Positions 17,576 through 25,931 of a stretch of DNA of 37,609 nucleotides are shown piece by piece. A model generated the notes under the pieces. The model worked only from the letters and a program-made list of their open reading frames with translations. It did no database searches and was not told where the DNA came from. This DNA is from an uncultured Muribaculaceae bacterium. Lineage in GTDB: Bacteria > Bacteroidota > Bacteroidia > Bacteroidales > Muribaculaceae. The translations under genes and the position numbers were made by a program. Numbering within the stretch: position 1 is the stretch's first letter; every line of letters starts with the position of its first letter. The stretch is from the NCBI GenBank assembly GCA_910583675.1, contig CAJTYH010000030.1:1-37609 (forward strand), in the 5' to 3' direction.

Positions 17576-19018
17576 ATGTTCTGGTTCTTCGACTACATAA
17601 CCGTGCCATGGGTGTACTGGACTGTATGGATCTTGTACTCCCTCACCATCTTCGGCATAATTGCAGTCATAGTCAGCGAGAACCGGAATCCCGTAAAATC
17701 GCTTGCATGGGTCACGGTACTGCTGGTGGTTCCCATCGTGGGGCTTGTGCTCTATATCGTATTCGGACGAAACATACAGACTAAGCGAATAATCTCCAGA
17801 CGCAACCGCCGCAAGCTCAGGAAGCTGAATGCCACCACCGCATCCAAGACAAAAAAGGCTGACTGTCCACCCCATCAACAAAGGCAAGTCAATCTGGCGC
17901 AATCGCTCTGCAGCTCCACCTTCCATGTAGGAAACGAAGTGGAACTGTTTGACAACGGCACAGACAAGTTCAACGCACTCCTTGCCGACATTGCCGCGGC
18001 ACGACGGTACATCAACCTGCAATACTACATCATAATCGACGACAACATAGGCAACCGTGTCATAGATGCCTTGATAGAGAGGGCGCGTGCCGGAGTGAAA
18101 GTGCGCGTGATATACGACCATGTAGGGTCGTTCAAACTTTCCCGAAAGGCTTGCCGCCGTATGAAGGAGGCCGGCATAGAGGCATATCCGTTCTTCAAAG
18201 TCGTGTTCCCGCCGTTCGGCACCCGCATAAACTGGCGCAACCACCGGAAACTTGCCATAATCGACGGAGAAATAGGTTATATCGGAGGAATGAACATCGC
18301 CGACCGCTATCTGACAGGGGGCAAGCTGTTTGACACCTGGCGAGACCTGCATCTACGTCTGCGGGGGCCTGCCGTCGGTGCACTGCAGCAATCGTTCGCA
18401 GTAGACTGGAATTTCATGGGACAGCCCTTGATAGAAGAGGAGGCCGGCACGGAGATAGAGACGGATTCCCCCGCAAACATGCAGCTTGTGACAGGAGGGC
18501 CTACCTCGCAATGGATGAACATGACACTTATCTTCCAGCACGCCATATCTTCGGCACGCAAATGCGTGTACATAATGACTCCCTATTTCATCCCGTCCGA
18601 GGGGTTGCTCCACGCTCTGCAAGTCGCTGCGCTTGGAAAGGTGGATGTGCGTGTGATGATGCCGCGCCGCTCAGACAGCGACATGCTCCGCTGGGCATCC
18701 TTCTCCTATGTACAGGATTGCCTTCGAGCCGGCATAAAAGTATATCTGTACCAAAAGGGGATGCTCCACAGCAAGGCCATCATCATTGATGACGACTTTG
18801 CCACGGTAGGATCCACTAATTTCGATTTCCGCAGTTTCGAGCACAACTTCGAAGCAAACATGCTGATATATTCCCAGGAATTCAACAGCCGCATGAAAGC
18901 CCAGTTCACACGCGACCAGAAGGAGTGCGAACGCGTCACTCCTGCCACATGGCGCAAGCGTCCGTTACTTGAAAAATCACTTGAATCATTCATGCGCCTC
19001 TTCTCCCCCATCCTGTAG
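17576..19018 (+). CDS. cls: Cardiolipin synthase, phospholipase D type
   Basis: Makes cardiolipin from two phosphatidylglycerols (or a related donor) in the inner membrane. The N-terminus has two transmembrane helices (about residues 12-33 and 40-62), the second ending at FGRN. Two HKD motifs define the phospholipase D active site. They are HRKLAIIDGEIGYIGGMN (His223, Lys225, Asp230) and HSKAIIIDDDFATVGSTNFD (His398, Lys400, Asp405). At 480 residues it has the usual length of bacterial Cls. The start ATG lies 10 nt after the LtaS-like gene, and its stop is 2 nt from the convergent queA stop, so the two transcripts must overlap or end inside coding sequence. Confidence 0.94.
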   Translation: MFWFFDYITVPWVYWTVWILYSLTIFGIIAVIVSENRNPVKSLAWVTVLLVVPIVGLVLYIVFGRNIQTKRIISRRNRRKLRKLNATTASKTKKADCPPHQQRQVNLAQSLCSSTFHVGNEVELFDNGTDKFNALLADIAAARRYINLQYYIIIDDNIGNRVIDALIERARAGVKVRVIYDHVGSFKLSRKACRRMKEAGIEAYPFFKVVFPPFGTRINWRNHRKLAIIDGEIGYIGGMNIADRYLTGGKLFDTWRDLHLRLRGPAVGALQQSFAVDWNFMGQPLIEEEAGTEIETDSPANMQLVTGGPTSQWMNMTLIFQHAISSARKCVYIMTPYFIPSEGLLHALQVAALGKVDVRVMMPRRSDSDMLRWASFSYVQDCLRAGIKVYLYQKGMLHSKAIIIDDDFATVGSTNFDFRSFEHNFEANMLIYSQEFNSRMKAQFTRDQKECERVTPATWRKRPLLEKSLESFMRLFSPIL

Positions 19019-19020
19019 GA

Positions 19021-20214
19021 TCAGAGGAAGAGACAGGCATCGCCGTAGCTCAGGAAACGATAGCCACCGTCAAGCGCGTGATCATAGATCGCCCGCCATT
19101 GTCCACCGGTGAAGGCGCTGACAAGCAGAAGAAGGGTGGATCGCGGCTGATGAAAATTGGTGACCATCCCCTTGACAATCCGGTATTCATAACCCGGCGC
19201 AATTATCACACGCGTGGAAGCCATGAAAGTGTCCCCCTCGAAACTTCCGAGCAGAGCCGTAAGTGCCTCGTTTACCGAAAGGCGGGGGTGATCCGGAGAA
19301 TAAGGATACCACTGTGGCAGTTCGTCAGTTTGTATGCCCTGCCAGGCAAGGCATCCGAGATGATAGAGACTTTCAAGTGTACGCACGGAAGTGGTGCCGA
19401 CTGCCACCACACGCATGTCAGTAGCAGCCAGTTCACGTATCAGCTCTCTGCTTACGGCAATGAACTCGCTATGCATCAGGTGCTCACCTATGTCTTCCGA
19501 CTTTACCGGCTGAAATGTACCGGCTCCCACATGAAGCGTCAGTTCCCGACGCGGTATGCCACGGGAGGAAATTTCCTCCAATACACGATCGGTAAAGTGA
19601 AGACCGGCAGTAGGAGCCGCCACCGACCCGTCTACATGGGAGTATACGGTCTGGTAATCAGAGGCATCGGATGCCTCGGTTGAACGGTTGAGATACGGCG
19701 GGATCGGAATCTCCCCGGCGGCCTCTATAATCTCGGCAAAAGAGACTTCCGGGGTATCCCACGAAAACTCTATGATGGAGGCGTTCCCCTCGCGTCCTAT
19801 GCGCAGGGCGTTGAACCTGATGTTGCGCGAACCGACTTTCAGCTCCATCGTCAGCACCCCCTGTTTCCATTTCTTGGAGTTCCCGACGAAACAGTTCCAC
19901 GAACAGCTTGAAGTGCTGGCAAAGCTCACCGCATAGTCACGCGGCTCCACCGGCTCCAGACAGAAAATCTCTATCAACGCACCCTCCTGCTTGCGAAAGC
20001 GCAAGCGGGCATTGATTACACGGGTATTGTTGTATACCAACATGGCATCTTCAGGAAGAAGCTGCGGCAGGTCGGCGAAATGCCGATCCTCGATGACTCC
20101 ATTACCATGTCGCACAAGGAGTTTGCACCGGTCACGCTCGGCAAGCGGATGCTTCGCTATCCGTTCGTCGGGCAGCTCATAGTCGAAATCGTCGATTCTC
20201 AAATTCTGTACCAT
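19021..20214 (-). CDS. queA: tRNA ribosyltransferase-isomerase (queuosine)
   Basis: QueA uses S-adenosylmethionine to convert the preQ1 base in tRNA anticodons to epoxyqueuosine. The 397 residues carry the family motifs FDYELPDERIAKHPL, MLVYNNTRVINARL, GSVAAPTAGLHFT and LHVGAGTFQPVKSEDI near residue 225-245, and TNFHQPRSTLLLLVSAF near the end. This slightly long form, with a divergent FCLEPVEPRDYAVSF region, is typical of Bacteroidota. The only ATG is at 20214, and a TTG four codons later is the only alternative. A -7 element ends just 4 nt before this ATG, so the mRNA may be leaderless. The gene is monocistronic. Confidence 0.95.
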   Translation of the reverse strand: MVQNLRIDDFDYELPDERIAKHPLAERDRCKLLVRHGNGVIEDRHFADLPQLLPEDAMLVYNNTRVINARLRFRKQEGALIEIFCLEPVEPRDYAVSFASTSSCSWNCFVGNSKKWKQGVLTMELKVGSRNIRFNALRIGREGNASIIEFSWDTPEVSFAEIIEAAGEIPIPPYLNRSTEASDASDYQTVYSHVDGSVAAPTAGLHFTDRVLEEISSRGIPRRELTLHVGAGTFQPVKSEDIGEHLMHSEFIAVSRELIRELAATDMRVVAVGTTSVRTLESLYHLGCLAWQGIQTDELPQWYPYSPDHPRLSVNEALTALLGSFEGDTFMASTRVIIAPGYEYRIVKGMVTNFHQPRSTLLLLVSAFTGGQWRAIYDHALDGGYRFLSYGDACLFL

Positions 20215-20218
20215 GCTG

Positions 20219-20226
20219 CAAAGTTA
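20219..20226 (-). promoter_or_regulatory. -7 promoter element of queA
   Basis: On the minus strand this is TAACTTTG, followed by CAGC and then the ATG of queA. The predicted transcript start falls on or next to the A of the start codon. No -33 match is evident. Confidence 0.5.
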
Positions 20227-20248
20227 CTGAAATGTCAGGGAAAATGCG

Positions 20249-20256
20249 TAAGTTTG
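20249..20256 (+). promoter_or_regulatory. -7 promoter element of the DUF2027/Smr gene
   Basis: TAAGTTTG matches TAnnTTTG. It places the start near 20261, about 39 nt upstream of the ATG at 20300. It lies 22 bp from the divergent queA element. Confidence 0.5.
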
Positions 20257-20299
20257 CATAGGGAAAGGGGGAACAGACAAAAAGACAAAAGATAATAAC

Positions 20300-21391
20300 A
20301 TGGCAAAGATAGGTGATCAGGTTCGCTTCCTGAGTTCGACGGGTGGCGGCCGCGTGGTGAAGATAGACGGACAGATAGCGCATGTGGAGGAGGAGGACGG
20401 ATTTATCACACCCGTGCTGCTCAAGGAACTGGTCGTTGTAAGCAGTCCCGGTGAAGAATCCTCCCGACGCGACATCTTCGGCGGTACCACACAGCATCGT
20501 CAGGAGCGCGAACGCGAGGCTAAAAGCAAGTTCGTGCCCACCCAGGTGCCTGAAACACCTAAGCCTGAGCCGGTAGTGGAAACACCCGGGGGTGACAAGC
20601 TCAATGTAGTGCTCGCATATGCGGCCATGGAGCTAAAGCATCTCTCCACCACGTCATATGAGGCATATCTGGTAAACGACTCAAACTATTTCCTGTATTT
20701 CACATATCTCTCACGCGCCGACGACGAGGAGGGATGGTCTACCCGCTATGCCGGAATCGTAGAACCTAACATGCAGGTATTCCTTGAGGAACTGACCCGC
20801 GAGCAAGCCGGTCGCCTTGACCGCATCGCATTCCAGTACATTGCTTTCAAACGCGACAAACAGTTTCGCCTGAAAGCTCCCGTTGCGGTAGAGACCCGCA
20901 TGGACACTACCAAGTTCTTCAAACTCCACTGTTTCCGCGACAACCCCTATTTCGACGAACCGGTGCTTGCGGTAGACATAGTGAAGAACGATGTGCCACA
21001 GCGTGCCATGGCCATAGACAGCGCCCAACTTGAAGATGCCATGAGACAAAAGCGCCGGGATGACAGCCGTCCGTTGAGGAAACCGGTACAGAAAAAAGTG
21101 CAAAAGGATGAGCCGCTGGTAGTAGACCTGCACATCAACGAACTTCTCGACAACACTCACGGCATGAGCAACGCCGACATAATCAACTATCAGGTGGATA
21201 CTTTCCGCAGGATAATGGACGAGAACCTCAGGAACAAGGGGAAGAAAATCGTCTTCATACACGGCAAGGGAGAAGGCATACTTCGTCAGGCGCTCATGAA
21301 AGAGCTTAACCACAGCTACAAAGGACATGACGTGCAGGACGCTTCTTTCCGTGAATACGGATACGGAGCCACACAAGTGACAATCCGCTAA
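20300..21391 (+). CDS. DUF2027 and Smr domain protein
   Basis: 363 residues. The N-terminal DUF2027 region begins with GDQVRFLSSTGGGRVVKIDG and has a small barrel-like pattern up to about residue 50. A Pro/Arg-rich linker follows. The central domain (about 95-235) has the YLVNDSNYFLYFTYLSR and FFKLHCFRDNPYF strands typical of Bacteroidota DUF2027 proteins. The C-terminal Smr domain (about 272-363) has VVDLHINEL, IVFIHGKGEGILRQAL and YGYGATQVTIR. Smr domains of this kind can be nucleases or RNA/DNA-binding modules, as in MutS2. No MutS ATPase is present, so a role in nucleic-acid or ribosome quality control is only a possibility. It is followed after 15 nt by the EFR1 ferredoxin gene. Confidence 0.88.
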   Translation: MAKIGDQVRFLSSTGGGRVVKIDGQIAHVEEEDGFITPVLLKELVVVSSPGEESSRRDIFGGTTQHRQEREREAKSKFVPTQVPETPKPEPVVETPGGDKLNVVLAYAAMELKHLSTTSYEAYLVNDSNYFLYFTYLSRADDEEGWSTRYAGIVEPNMQVFLEELTREQAGRLDRIAFQYIAFKRDKQFRLKAPVAVETRMDTTKFFKLHCFRDNPYFDEPVLAVDIVKNDVPQRAMAIDSAQLEDAMRQKRRDDSRPLRKPVQKKVQKDEPLVVDLHINELLDNTHGMSNADIINYQVDTFRRIMDENLRNKGKKIVFIHGKGEGILRQALMKELNHSYKGHDVQDASFREYGYGATQVTIR

Positions 21392-21406
21392 AGCCACGTC
21401 GGAAAT

Positions 21407-22177
21407 ATGCTGATCACATTTTCTGGTACGGGCAACTCACTCGCCGTGAGCCGTCGTCTGGCCATAAGGCTCGGAGGCGAGACCGTAATGCTTGAGAAAG
21501 AATTGCTGCTAAAACCGGAAGGCACTACCTTGGAAGTGCCTCCAGGCGAACCGGTGGTATGGGTCGCTCCCGTCTATTCATGGGGCATTCCATCCGTTGT
21601 GGAACGATTCATACAGAAAGTCCGTTTCAAGGGTGCGCACGAATCACCGCATTTCCTTGTGCTGACATGCGGCGACGACATAGGATATGCCGACAATTGC
21701 TGGCGGAAACTGATCGGGCGCCGAGGATGGAATCCGCGCGGCAGTTTTTCCGTAGCGATGCCGAACACCTACGTGCTCATGAAAAGTTTCGATGTGGACA
21801 GTCCGCAGGTAGAAGCTGCCAAGACGTCCGCGATGCCGGCTCGCGTTGATGCTATTGCGGAGGCCATTGCCCGAGGTTTCACCGGCGACGATGTGGTGCG
21901 TGGCACGGCTGCATGGCTAAAGACCTACGTCGTGCGCCCGTTCTTCAATATCTTCTGCACCTCTCCCCGCCCGTTCCATTGCTCTGAAGCATGCAACGGA
22001 TGCGGCACATGCTCGCGCAGCTGTCCTATGGAAAACATCAGCATGACCGCAGAAAAACGCCCTCACTGGGGCAACGACTGTGCCCTATGCCTACGCTGCT
22101 ACCACATATGCCCGCAACATGCCGTGGAGTACGGCAAAGCCACCGCCTCCAAGGGACACAAACGCGTTTACAACTAA
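21407..22177 (+). CDS. EFR1-type flavodoxin-ferredoxin fusion
   Basis: 256 residues. The N-terminal half (about 1-170) is flavodoxin-like, with the FMN-phosphate loop FSGTGNSLAVSRRLA at residues 4-18 and a VAPVYSWGIPSVVERFI segment. The C-terminal part (about 195-236) binds two [4Fe-4S] clusters, with cysteine motifs CNGCGTCSRSCP and CALCLRCYHICP. This EFRO/EFR1 family is widespread in anaerobes and is expected to move electrons in the cytoplasm. Its partner cannot be named from this sequence. It is probably cotranscribed with the DUF2027/Smr gene and ends 21 nt before the convergent surE stop. Confidence 0.9.
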   Translation: MLITFSGTGNSLAVSRRLAIRLGGETVMLEKELLLKPEGTTLEVPPGEPVVWVAPVYSWGIPSVVERFIQKVRFKGAHESPHFLVLTCGDDIGYADNCWRKLIGRRGWNPRGSFSVAMPNTYVLMKSFDVDSPQVEAAKTSAMPARVDAIAEAIARGFTGDDVVRGTAAWLKTYVVRPFFNIFCTSPRPFHCSEACNGCGTCSRSCPMENISMTAEKRPHWGNDCALCLRCYHICPQHAVEYGKATASKGHKRVYN

Positions 22178-22198
22178 AGCCTCTTGTCGAATCTCAGG

Positions 22199-22960
22199 CT
22201 AATCCTTCTGGTCAAGGATGTTCTGAAGATGAGGTATTGCGTCAAGTGCGTTCTGATCGGCACGCACAGGCACTACTGTGGCATAATGGCGGTCAAGCCA
22301 ATACAGGTCGGTATCCGTTGCGTCCGGTTCGTCGTTGACGATGCGCCCCGTAAGCCAATAGAACGGCTTGCCGTGAGGATCCATATATTCCTGATACTCC
22401 TCCGTCCAATGGCTGCGGGCGGCACGGGTCACACGCATGCCCTCTATCTTGACTTTGGCCGGGAAATTCACATTCAGGCATACCCCTCCAGGCAATCCAC
22501 CGTCAATCACCGCACGGGTAATTTCCTTGATATACGGCGTACACTCACTGAAATCCGCCTTCAGTGAATGGTGAAGCAAGGAATAGCCTATGGCCGGTAT
22601 ACCCTGCATGCATGCCTCGAAAGCAGCCCCCATGGTACCGGAATAAATCACGGAATTGCCGGCATTCGACCCATGGTTGACACCCGAAAGAAGCAGATCG
22701 GGTTTTCGCGGGAGGATATGGTGCAAGGATAGCTTCACGCAATCCACCGGAGTGCCATTCACCGAAAACATGCGTGCCTCATTGTATCCCTCCAACTCCT
22801 TTATGCGCAAAGCCGCATTCACCGTAAAGGCCGAGGACTGGCCGGAATGCGGCACAGCCGGTGCCACGACATAAACCTCCCCGAGATCTTTCACGCAATC
22901 CACAAGGAAACGCAGTCCCGGAGCTTCTATACTGTCATCGTTGGTAATAAGTATCAACAT
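22199..22960 (-). CDS. surE: 5'/3'-nucleotidase SurE
   Basis: SurE is a metal-dependent nucleoside monophosphate phosphatase in the cytoplasm. I choose the ATG at 22960 (253 residues), so that the protein begins MLILITNDDSIEAPG with the metal ligands Asp8 and Asp9, as in the family. The frame extends nine codons further to an ATG at 22987. However, the promoter element ends one base before that ATG, so that start would not be on the transcript. Other family motifs are GHSGQ-like SGQSSAFT, SGVNHGSNAGNSVIYSGTMGAA and YSLLHHSL. The gene is divergent from parA and convergent with the EFR1 gene. Confidence 0.94.
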   Translation of the reverse strand: MLILITNDDSIEAPGLRFLVDCVKDLGEVYVVAPAVPHSGQSSAFTVNAALRIKELEGYNEARMFSVNGTPVDCVKLSLHHILPRKPDLLLSGVNHGSNAGNSVIYSGTMGAAFEACMQGIPAIGYSLLHHSLKADFSECTPYIKEITRAVIDGGLPGGVCLNVNFPAKVKIEGMRVTRAARSHWTEEYQEYMDPHGKPFYWLTGRIVNDEPDATDTDLYWLDRHYATVVPVRADQNALDAIPHLQNILDQKD

Positions 22961-23208
22961 GGGAAATATCTTGATTCGTTCTTTCATGCAAAGTTACGAA
23001 TTTTCCCGGGATTACAGCCTCCGGGATCAATAAACCATGATGCATGGAACCCTATCAACGACTGGGATGTTCCACGGGAAATGTTAAAGTGTTCCACAGT
23101 TTTCAACATTATGGTTGAGTTATCAACAAAAAACTTAAATAGGCTTAACGGCGCTTTCGTAGGCGGCTGAAAATCCCTTACTTTGCAGAAAACCTTAGAG
23201 AATGTGTT
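22961..23208. other. surE-parA intergenic region with parS-like half-sites
   Basis: Holds the surE promoter. TGTTCCAC occurs at 23068-23075 and at 23090-23097, 22 bp apart. The first copy extends to TGTTCCACGGGAAATG, which matches 12 of 16 positions of the parS palindrome TGTTCCACGTGGAACA. TTATCAACA at 23120-23128 differs by one base from the DnaA box TTATCCACA. TTACTTTG at 23178-23185 is a one-mismatch -7 element for parA. Confidence 0.4.
22989..22996 (-). promoter_or_regulatory. -7 promoter element of surE
   Basis: The minus strand reads TAACTTTG, then C, then ATG at 22987. The predicted transcript start is near 22984, inside the first possible ATG. This decides for the downstream start at 22960 with a leader of about 24 nt. 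Confidence 0.55.
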
Positions 23209-23970
23209 ATGGGTAAGATAATAGCTATCGCAAACCAAAAGGGGGGAGTAGGAAAAACCACAACCACCATCAATCTTGCAGCCTCCCTTGCCAGCCGTGG
23301 CAAGAAGGTGCTGATAATAGATGCCGACCCTCAGGCCAACGCGACCTCTGGCTACGGCATAGATCCCCGCCAGATGCAATCATCCATATACGAATGCCTG
23401 GTAGACGGCTACCCCATTGACGGCTCACAAGTGCCCACCTGCGTGGAGGGACTTGACCTCGTCGGCTCACGCATAGACTTGGCCGGAGCGGAACTTGAAC
23501 TCATAAATCAGCCTGACCGCGAAAAGGTATTGGCACGGTTGCTTGCCGAGGTGGCACCCAAGTATGACTTCATACTCATTGACTGCTCCCCTTCCCTGGG
23601 ACTTATAACAGTAAACGCCCTTACGGCCGCCAATTCGGTAATAATCCCGGTACAGGCAGAATATTTCGCCCTGGAGGGGATAAGCAAGCTGCTGAATACC
23701 ATCCGCATAATCAAGTCGAAGCTGAACCCCGACCTTGAGATAGAAGGATTCCTCCTCACAATGTATGATGCGCGTCTTCGTCTGGCAAACCAGATCTACG
23801 AGGAGCTAAAGACACACTTCGGCGACATGGTGTTCAACACCGTGATACCCCGCAACATCCGCCTCAGCGAAGCGCCATCCCACGGCCTTCCCGCGCTGCT
23901 CTACGATCCGGAAAGCCGTGGTGCCACTTCGCATCTCATGCTCGCAAAAGAACTCATAGACAAGAACTGA
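23209..23970 (+). CDS. parA: Chromosome partitioning ATPase ParA/Soj
   Basis: ParA is a DNA-binding ATPase that with ParB moves origin regions apart. The 253 residues begin directly with the deviant Walker A box IAIANQKGGVGKTTTTINLA (signature Lys11, catalytic Lys16). They continue with IIDADPQANATSGYG, the Walker B region FILIDCSPSLGLITVNAL, and the PVQAEYFALEGISKL and VIPRNIRLSEAPSHGLP motifs of chromosomal Soj proteins. There is no N-terminal helix-turn-helix, so it is the short, chromosomal (type Ib-like) form rather than the plasmid P1 form. parB follows after 61 nt. Confidence 0.95.
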   Translation: MGKIIAIANQKGGVGKTTTTINLAASLASRGKKVLIIDADPQANATSGYGIDPRQMQSSIYECLVDGYPIDGSQVPTCVEGLDLVGSRIDLAGAELELINQPDREKVLARLLAEVAPKYDFILIDCSPSLGLITVNALTAANSVIIPVQAEYFALEGISKLLNTIRIIKSKLNPDLEIEGFLLTMYDARLRLANQIYEELKTHFGDMVFNTVIPRNIRLSEAPSHGLPALLYDPESRGATSHLMLAKELIDKN

Positions 23971-24031
23971 CAGCCCTCTCGCTATCAAACCCGAATCCAT
24001 CCGAAGAAGAATAATTCAAGCAAAACAATAA

Positions 24032-24922
24032 ATGTCGCAACATAGAAATGCATTAGGACGCGGCCTCGGCTCGCTGATCTCCATGGACGATACCCCCGCA
24101 AGAGGCACATCGGCCATAAACGACATACGCCTTGACCAGATCTCTCCCAACCCGGGACAGCCACGCACCACATTCGACGAGGAAGCCCTTGACGAACTCG
24201 CCACCTCCATACGCGAGCTTGGCATCATACAGCCCCTGTCATTGCGCAAGACGGGCCCGGACAGCTACCAGATCATTGCGGGCGAACGACGCTACCGCGC
24301 GGCCAAACTTGCCGGTCTAACGTCTGTCCCGGCCTATATCCGCACCGCCAACGACTCCGAGCTTACCGAGATGGCGCTCATAGAGAACATCCAGCGCGAG
24401 GACTTGAACGCAATAGAGATCGCCCTCACGTTCAAGAAGCTCATTGACCAGTACAGCCTCACGCAGGAGCGTCTGTCGGAGCGGATTGGGAAGAAACGGG
24501 CAACCGTGGCCAATTTCCTGCGTCTGCTCAAACTCCCGGCGGAGGTGCAACTGGGTCTTCGCGACAAACGGGTGGACATGGGGCATGCCCGCGCACTGCT
24601 GTCCATCGACAATCCATCAATACAGCTGAAAATCTACAAGGAGATATTGCGGCAAGGATTGTCCGTGCGCAAAGTGGAGGAGCTTGTGAAGGCATATCAG
24701 GAGGGTAAGACCGAAAACTCACAGCCCGGGAAACAGGAAAAGCCCTATGCCAACCACGACTTCGACATACTTAAAAAGCACCTATCATCGGCCTTTGATA
24801 CGCCTGTAAAATTCTCATGCGACAAGAAAGGCCGGGGTGCCATCACGTTCAGTTTCAAGGATGAAGAAGATCTTGCGCGACTCATAACCCTCTTTGATAC
24901 CCTACAAAAAAGCCATAACTGA
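24032..24922 (+). CDS. parB: ParB/Spo0J partition protein, CTP-binding
   Basis: ParB loads at parS sites and slides on DNA as a CTP-dependent clamp. The N-terminal basic segment HRNALGRGLGSLISMDD is the usual ParA-activating tail. The CTP-binding domain (about residues 30-120) shows ISPNPGQPRTTFDEEALDEL, the GERRYRA motif and ENIQREDLN. The helix-turn-helix region (about 135-165) reads LSERIGKKRATVANFLRLLKLP. The C-terminal dimerisation domain is at about 235-296. Length (296) is standard. Its DNA-binding domain would be expected to recognise the usual parS sequence, which makes the TGTTCCAC repeats upstream of parA interesting. Confidence 0.95.
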   Translation: MSQHRNALGRGLGSLISMDDTPARGTSAINDIRLDQISPNPGQPRTTFDEEALDELATSIRELGIIQPLSLRKTGPDSYQIIAGERRYRAAKLAGLTSVPAYIRTANDSELTEMALIENIQREDLNAIEIALTFKKLIDQYSLTQERLSERIGKKRATVANFLRLLKLPAEVQLGLRDKRVDMGHARALLSIDNPSIQLKIYKEILRQGLSVRKVEELVKAYQEGKTENSQPGKQEKPYANHDFDILKKHLSSAFDTPVKFSCDKKGRGAITFSFKDEEDLARLITLFDTLQKSHN

Positions 24923-24991
24923 CCGTGTCTCCATCATACAAGCACTAAACCTTAACAAATAGCGACAGTCATACGTTATATTATACGGATT

Positions 24992-25030
24992 GTGCGCACA
25001 TGACCCGCAAGATCGGCGGAATGTGTGCAC
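24992..25030 (+). terminator. Hairpin after parAB
   Basis: GTGCGCACAT (24992-25001) pairs with ATGTGTGCAC (25021-25030) with one G-T position. The loop itself contains CCGC/GCGG. No T-run follows, so it could also be a leader structure of the next gene. Confidence 0.4.
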
Positions 25031-25071
25031 GGTACCGGTATATCGTGATTATGAACTAAAACAATGTATTT

Positions 25072-25848
25072 ATGAATAAAATCGCAACATTATTTCTGAG
25101 CGTCGCCTCCATCGCCACTCTCGCATCGTGTTCTTCAACAAAAAACAATGCAGTCCTCGCCGATCTCAATGGCGAATGGTCTATCGCTGCAATAGACGGA
25201 AAAACAATAACCGCGCCCGAGAATCAGGAAAGCGCATTCATCGCTTTCAACACATCCACAGGCGAGGTCTACGGCAACGCCTCCTGCAACTCCATCATGG
25301 GCAGTTTCGACACAAAGGCCGCGCCCGGCCAGATAGACCTATCCCGACTTGGCTCCACACGGATGATGTGCCCTGACATGAGCCTTGAGGATGCCATCCT
25401 CAAAGCACTCTCACAGGTAAAAGGCTATGCGCTCACCAAGAGCGGTGACGTTGCTTTGACCGATGCCAATGGGAAAGAGATCGTGCTCCTGAAACACCGC
25501 GAGCCAACAGCTGACGCCGACATACTGAAAGGCGAATGGAAGGTTACAGAGATCAACGGCGAATCCACCGCCGACCTGCCCGACGCCCCCTTTGTTTTCG
25601 CCTTTGATGGAAACTCATTCAGTTGCTCCACGGACTGCAACAGCCTCATGGGAGAATTTACCGCCAAGGCTCCCAACGGACTTTCATTCGGCAACGTCGC
25701 CAGCACCCGCATGGCATGCCCCGATCCCAAGGTAGAACAAGCCATCACCGCCATCCTTCCCAAGGTTACATCCTACGGTAAACTCGCCGGTGGAGGCATC
25801 GGCTTCTATGACGCCGAGAACAACCTCGTGCTCCTTCTTGAACAGTAA
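25072..25848 (+). CDS. Lipoprotein with two META (HslJ-like) domains
   Basis: 258 residues. The signal peptide ends in the lipobox TLASC, with Cys20 as the lipidated residue. Two META domains follow in tandem at about residues 28-145 and 150-258. Each has a GEW..I..I(N/D)G strand, a CNS(I/L)MG(S/E)F motif and a ST(R)M.CPD motif, so the protein is an internal duplication. META domains occur in the HslJ heat-shock-related lipoproteins and in many Bacteroidales envelope proteins; the molecular function is unknown. The residues after Cys20 are not acidic, so I infer a periplasm-facing location. It is monocistronic and ends in a strong bidirectional hairpin. Confidence 0.9.
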   Translation: MNKIATLFLSVASIATLASCSSTKNNAVLADLNGEWSIAAIDGKTITAPENQESAFIAFNTSTGEVYGNASCNSIMGSFDTKAAPGQIDLSRLGSTRMMCPDMSLEDAILKALSQVKGYALTKSGDVALTDANGKEIVLLKHREPTADADILKGEWKVTEINGESTADLPDAPFVFAFDGNSFSCSTDCNSLMGEFTAKAPNGLSFGNVASTRMACPDPKVEQAITAILPKVTSYGKLAGGGIGFYDAENNLVLLLEQ

Positions 25849-25874
25849 TTCGCAAGGATTTTTACATACACAAC

Positions 25875-25909
25875 AAGGGCGGCCTGTCTCATCTTGACAT
25901 GCCGCCCTT
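25875..25909. terminator. Bidirectional terminator
   Basis: AAGGGCGGC (25875-25883) pairs perfectly with GCCGCCCTT (25901-25909). Inside, TGTC pairs with GACA around a 7-nt loop. It lies between the stops of two convergent genes. Confidence 0.85.
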
Positions 25910-25931
25910 ATTGTCTGGAATGGAGAGCACC

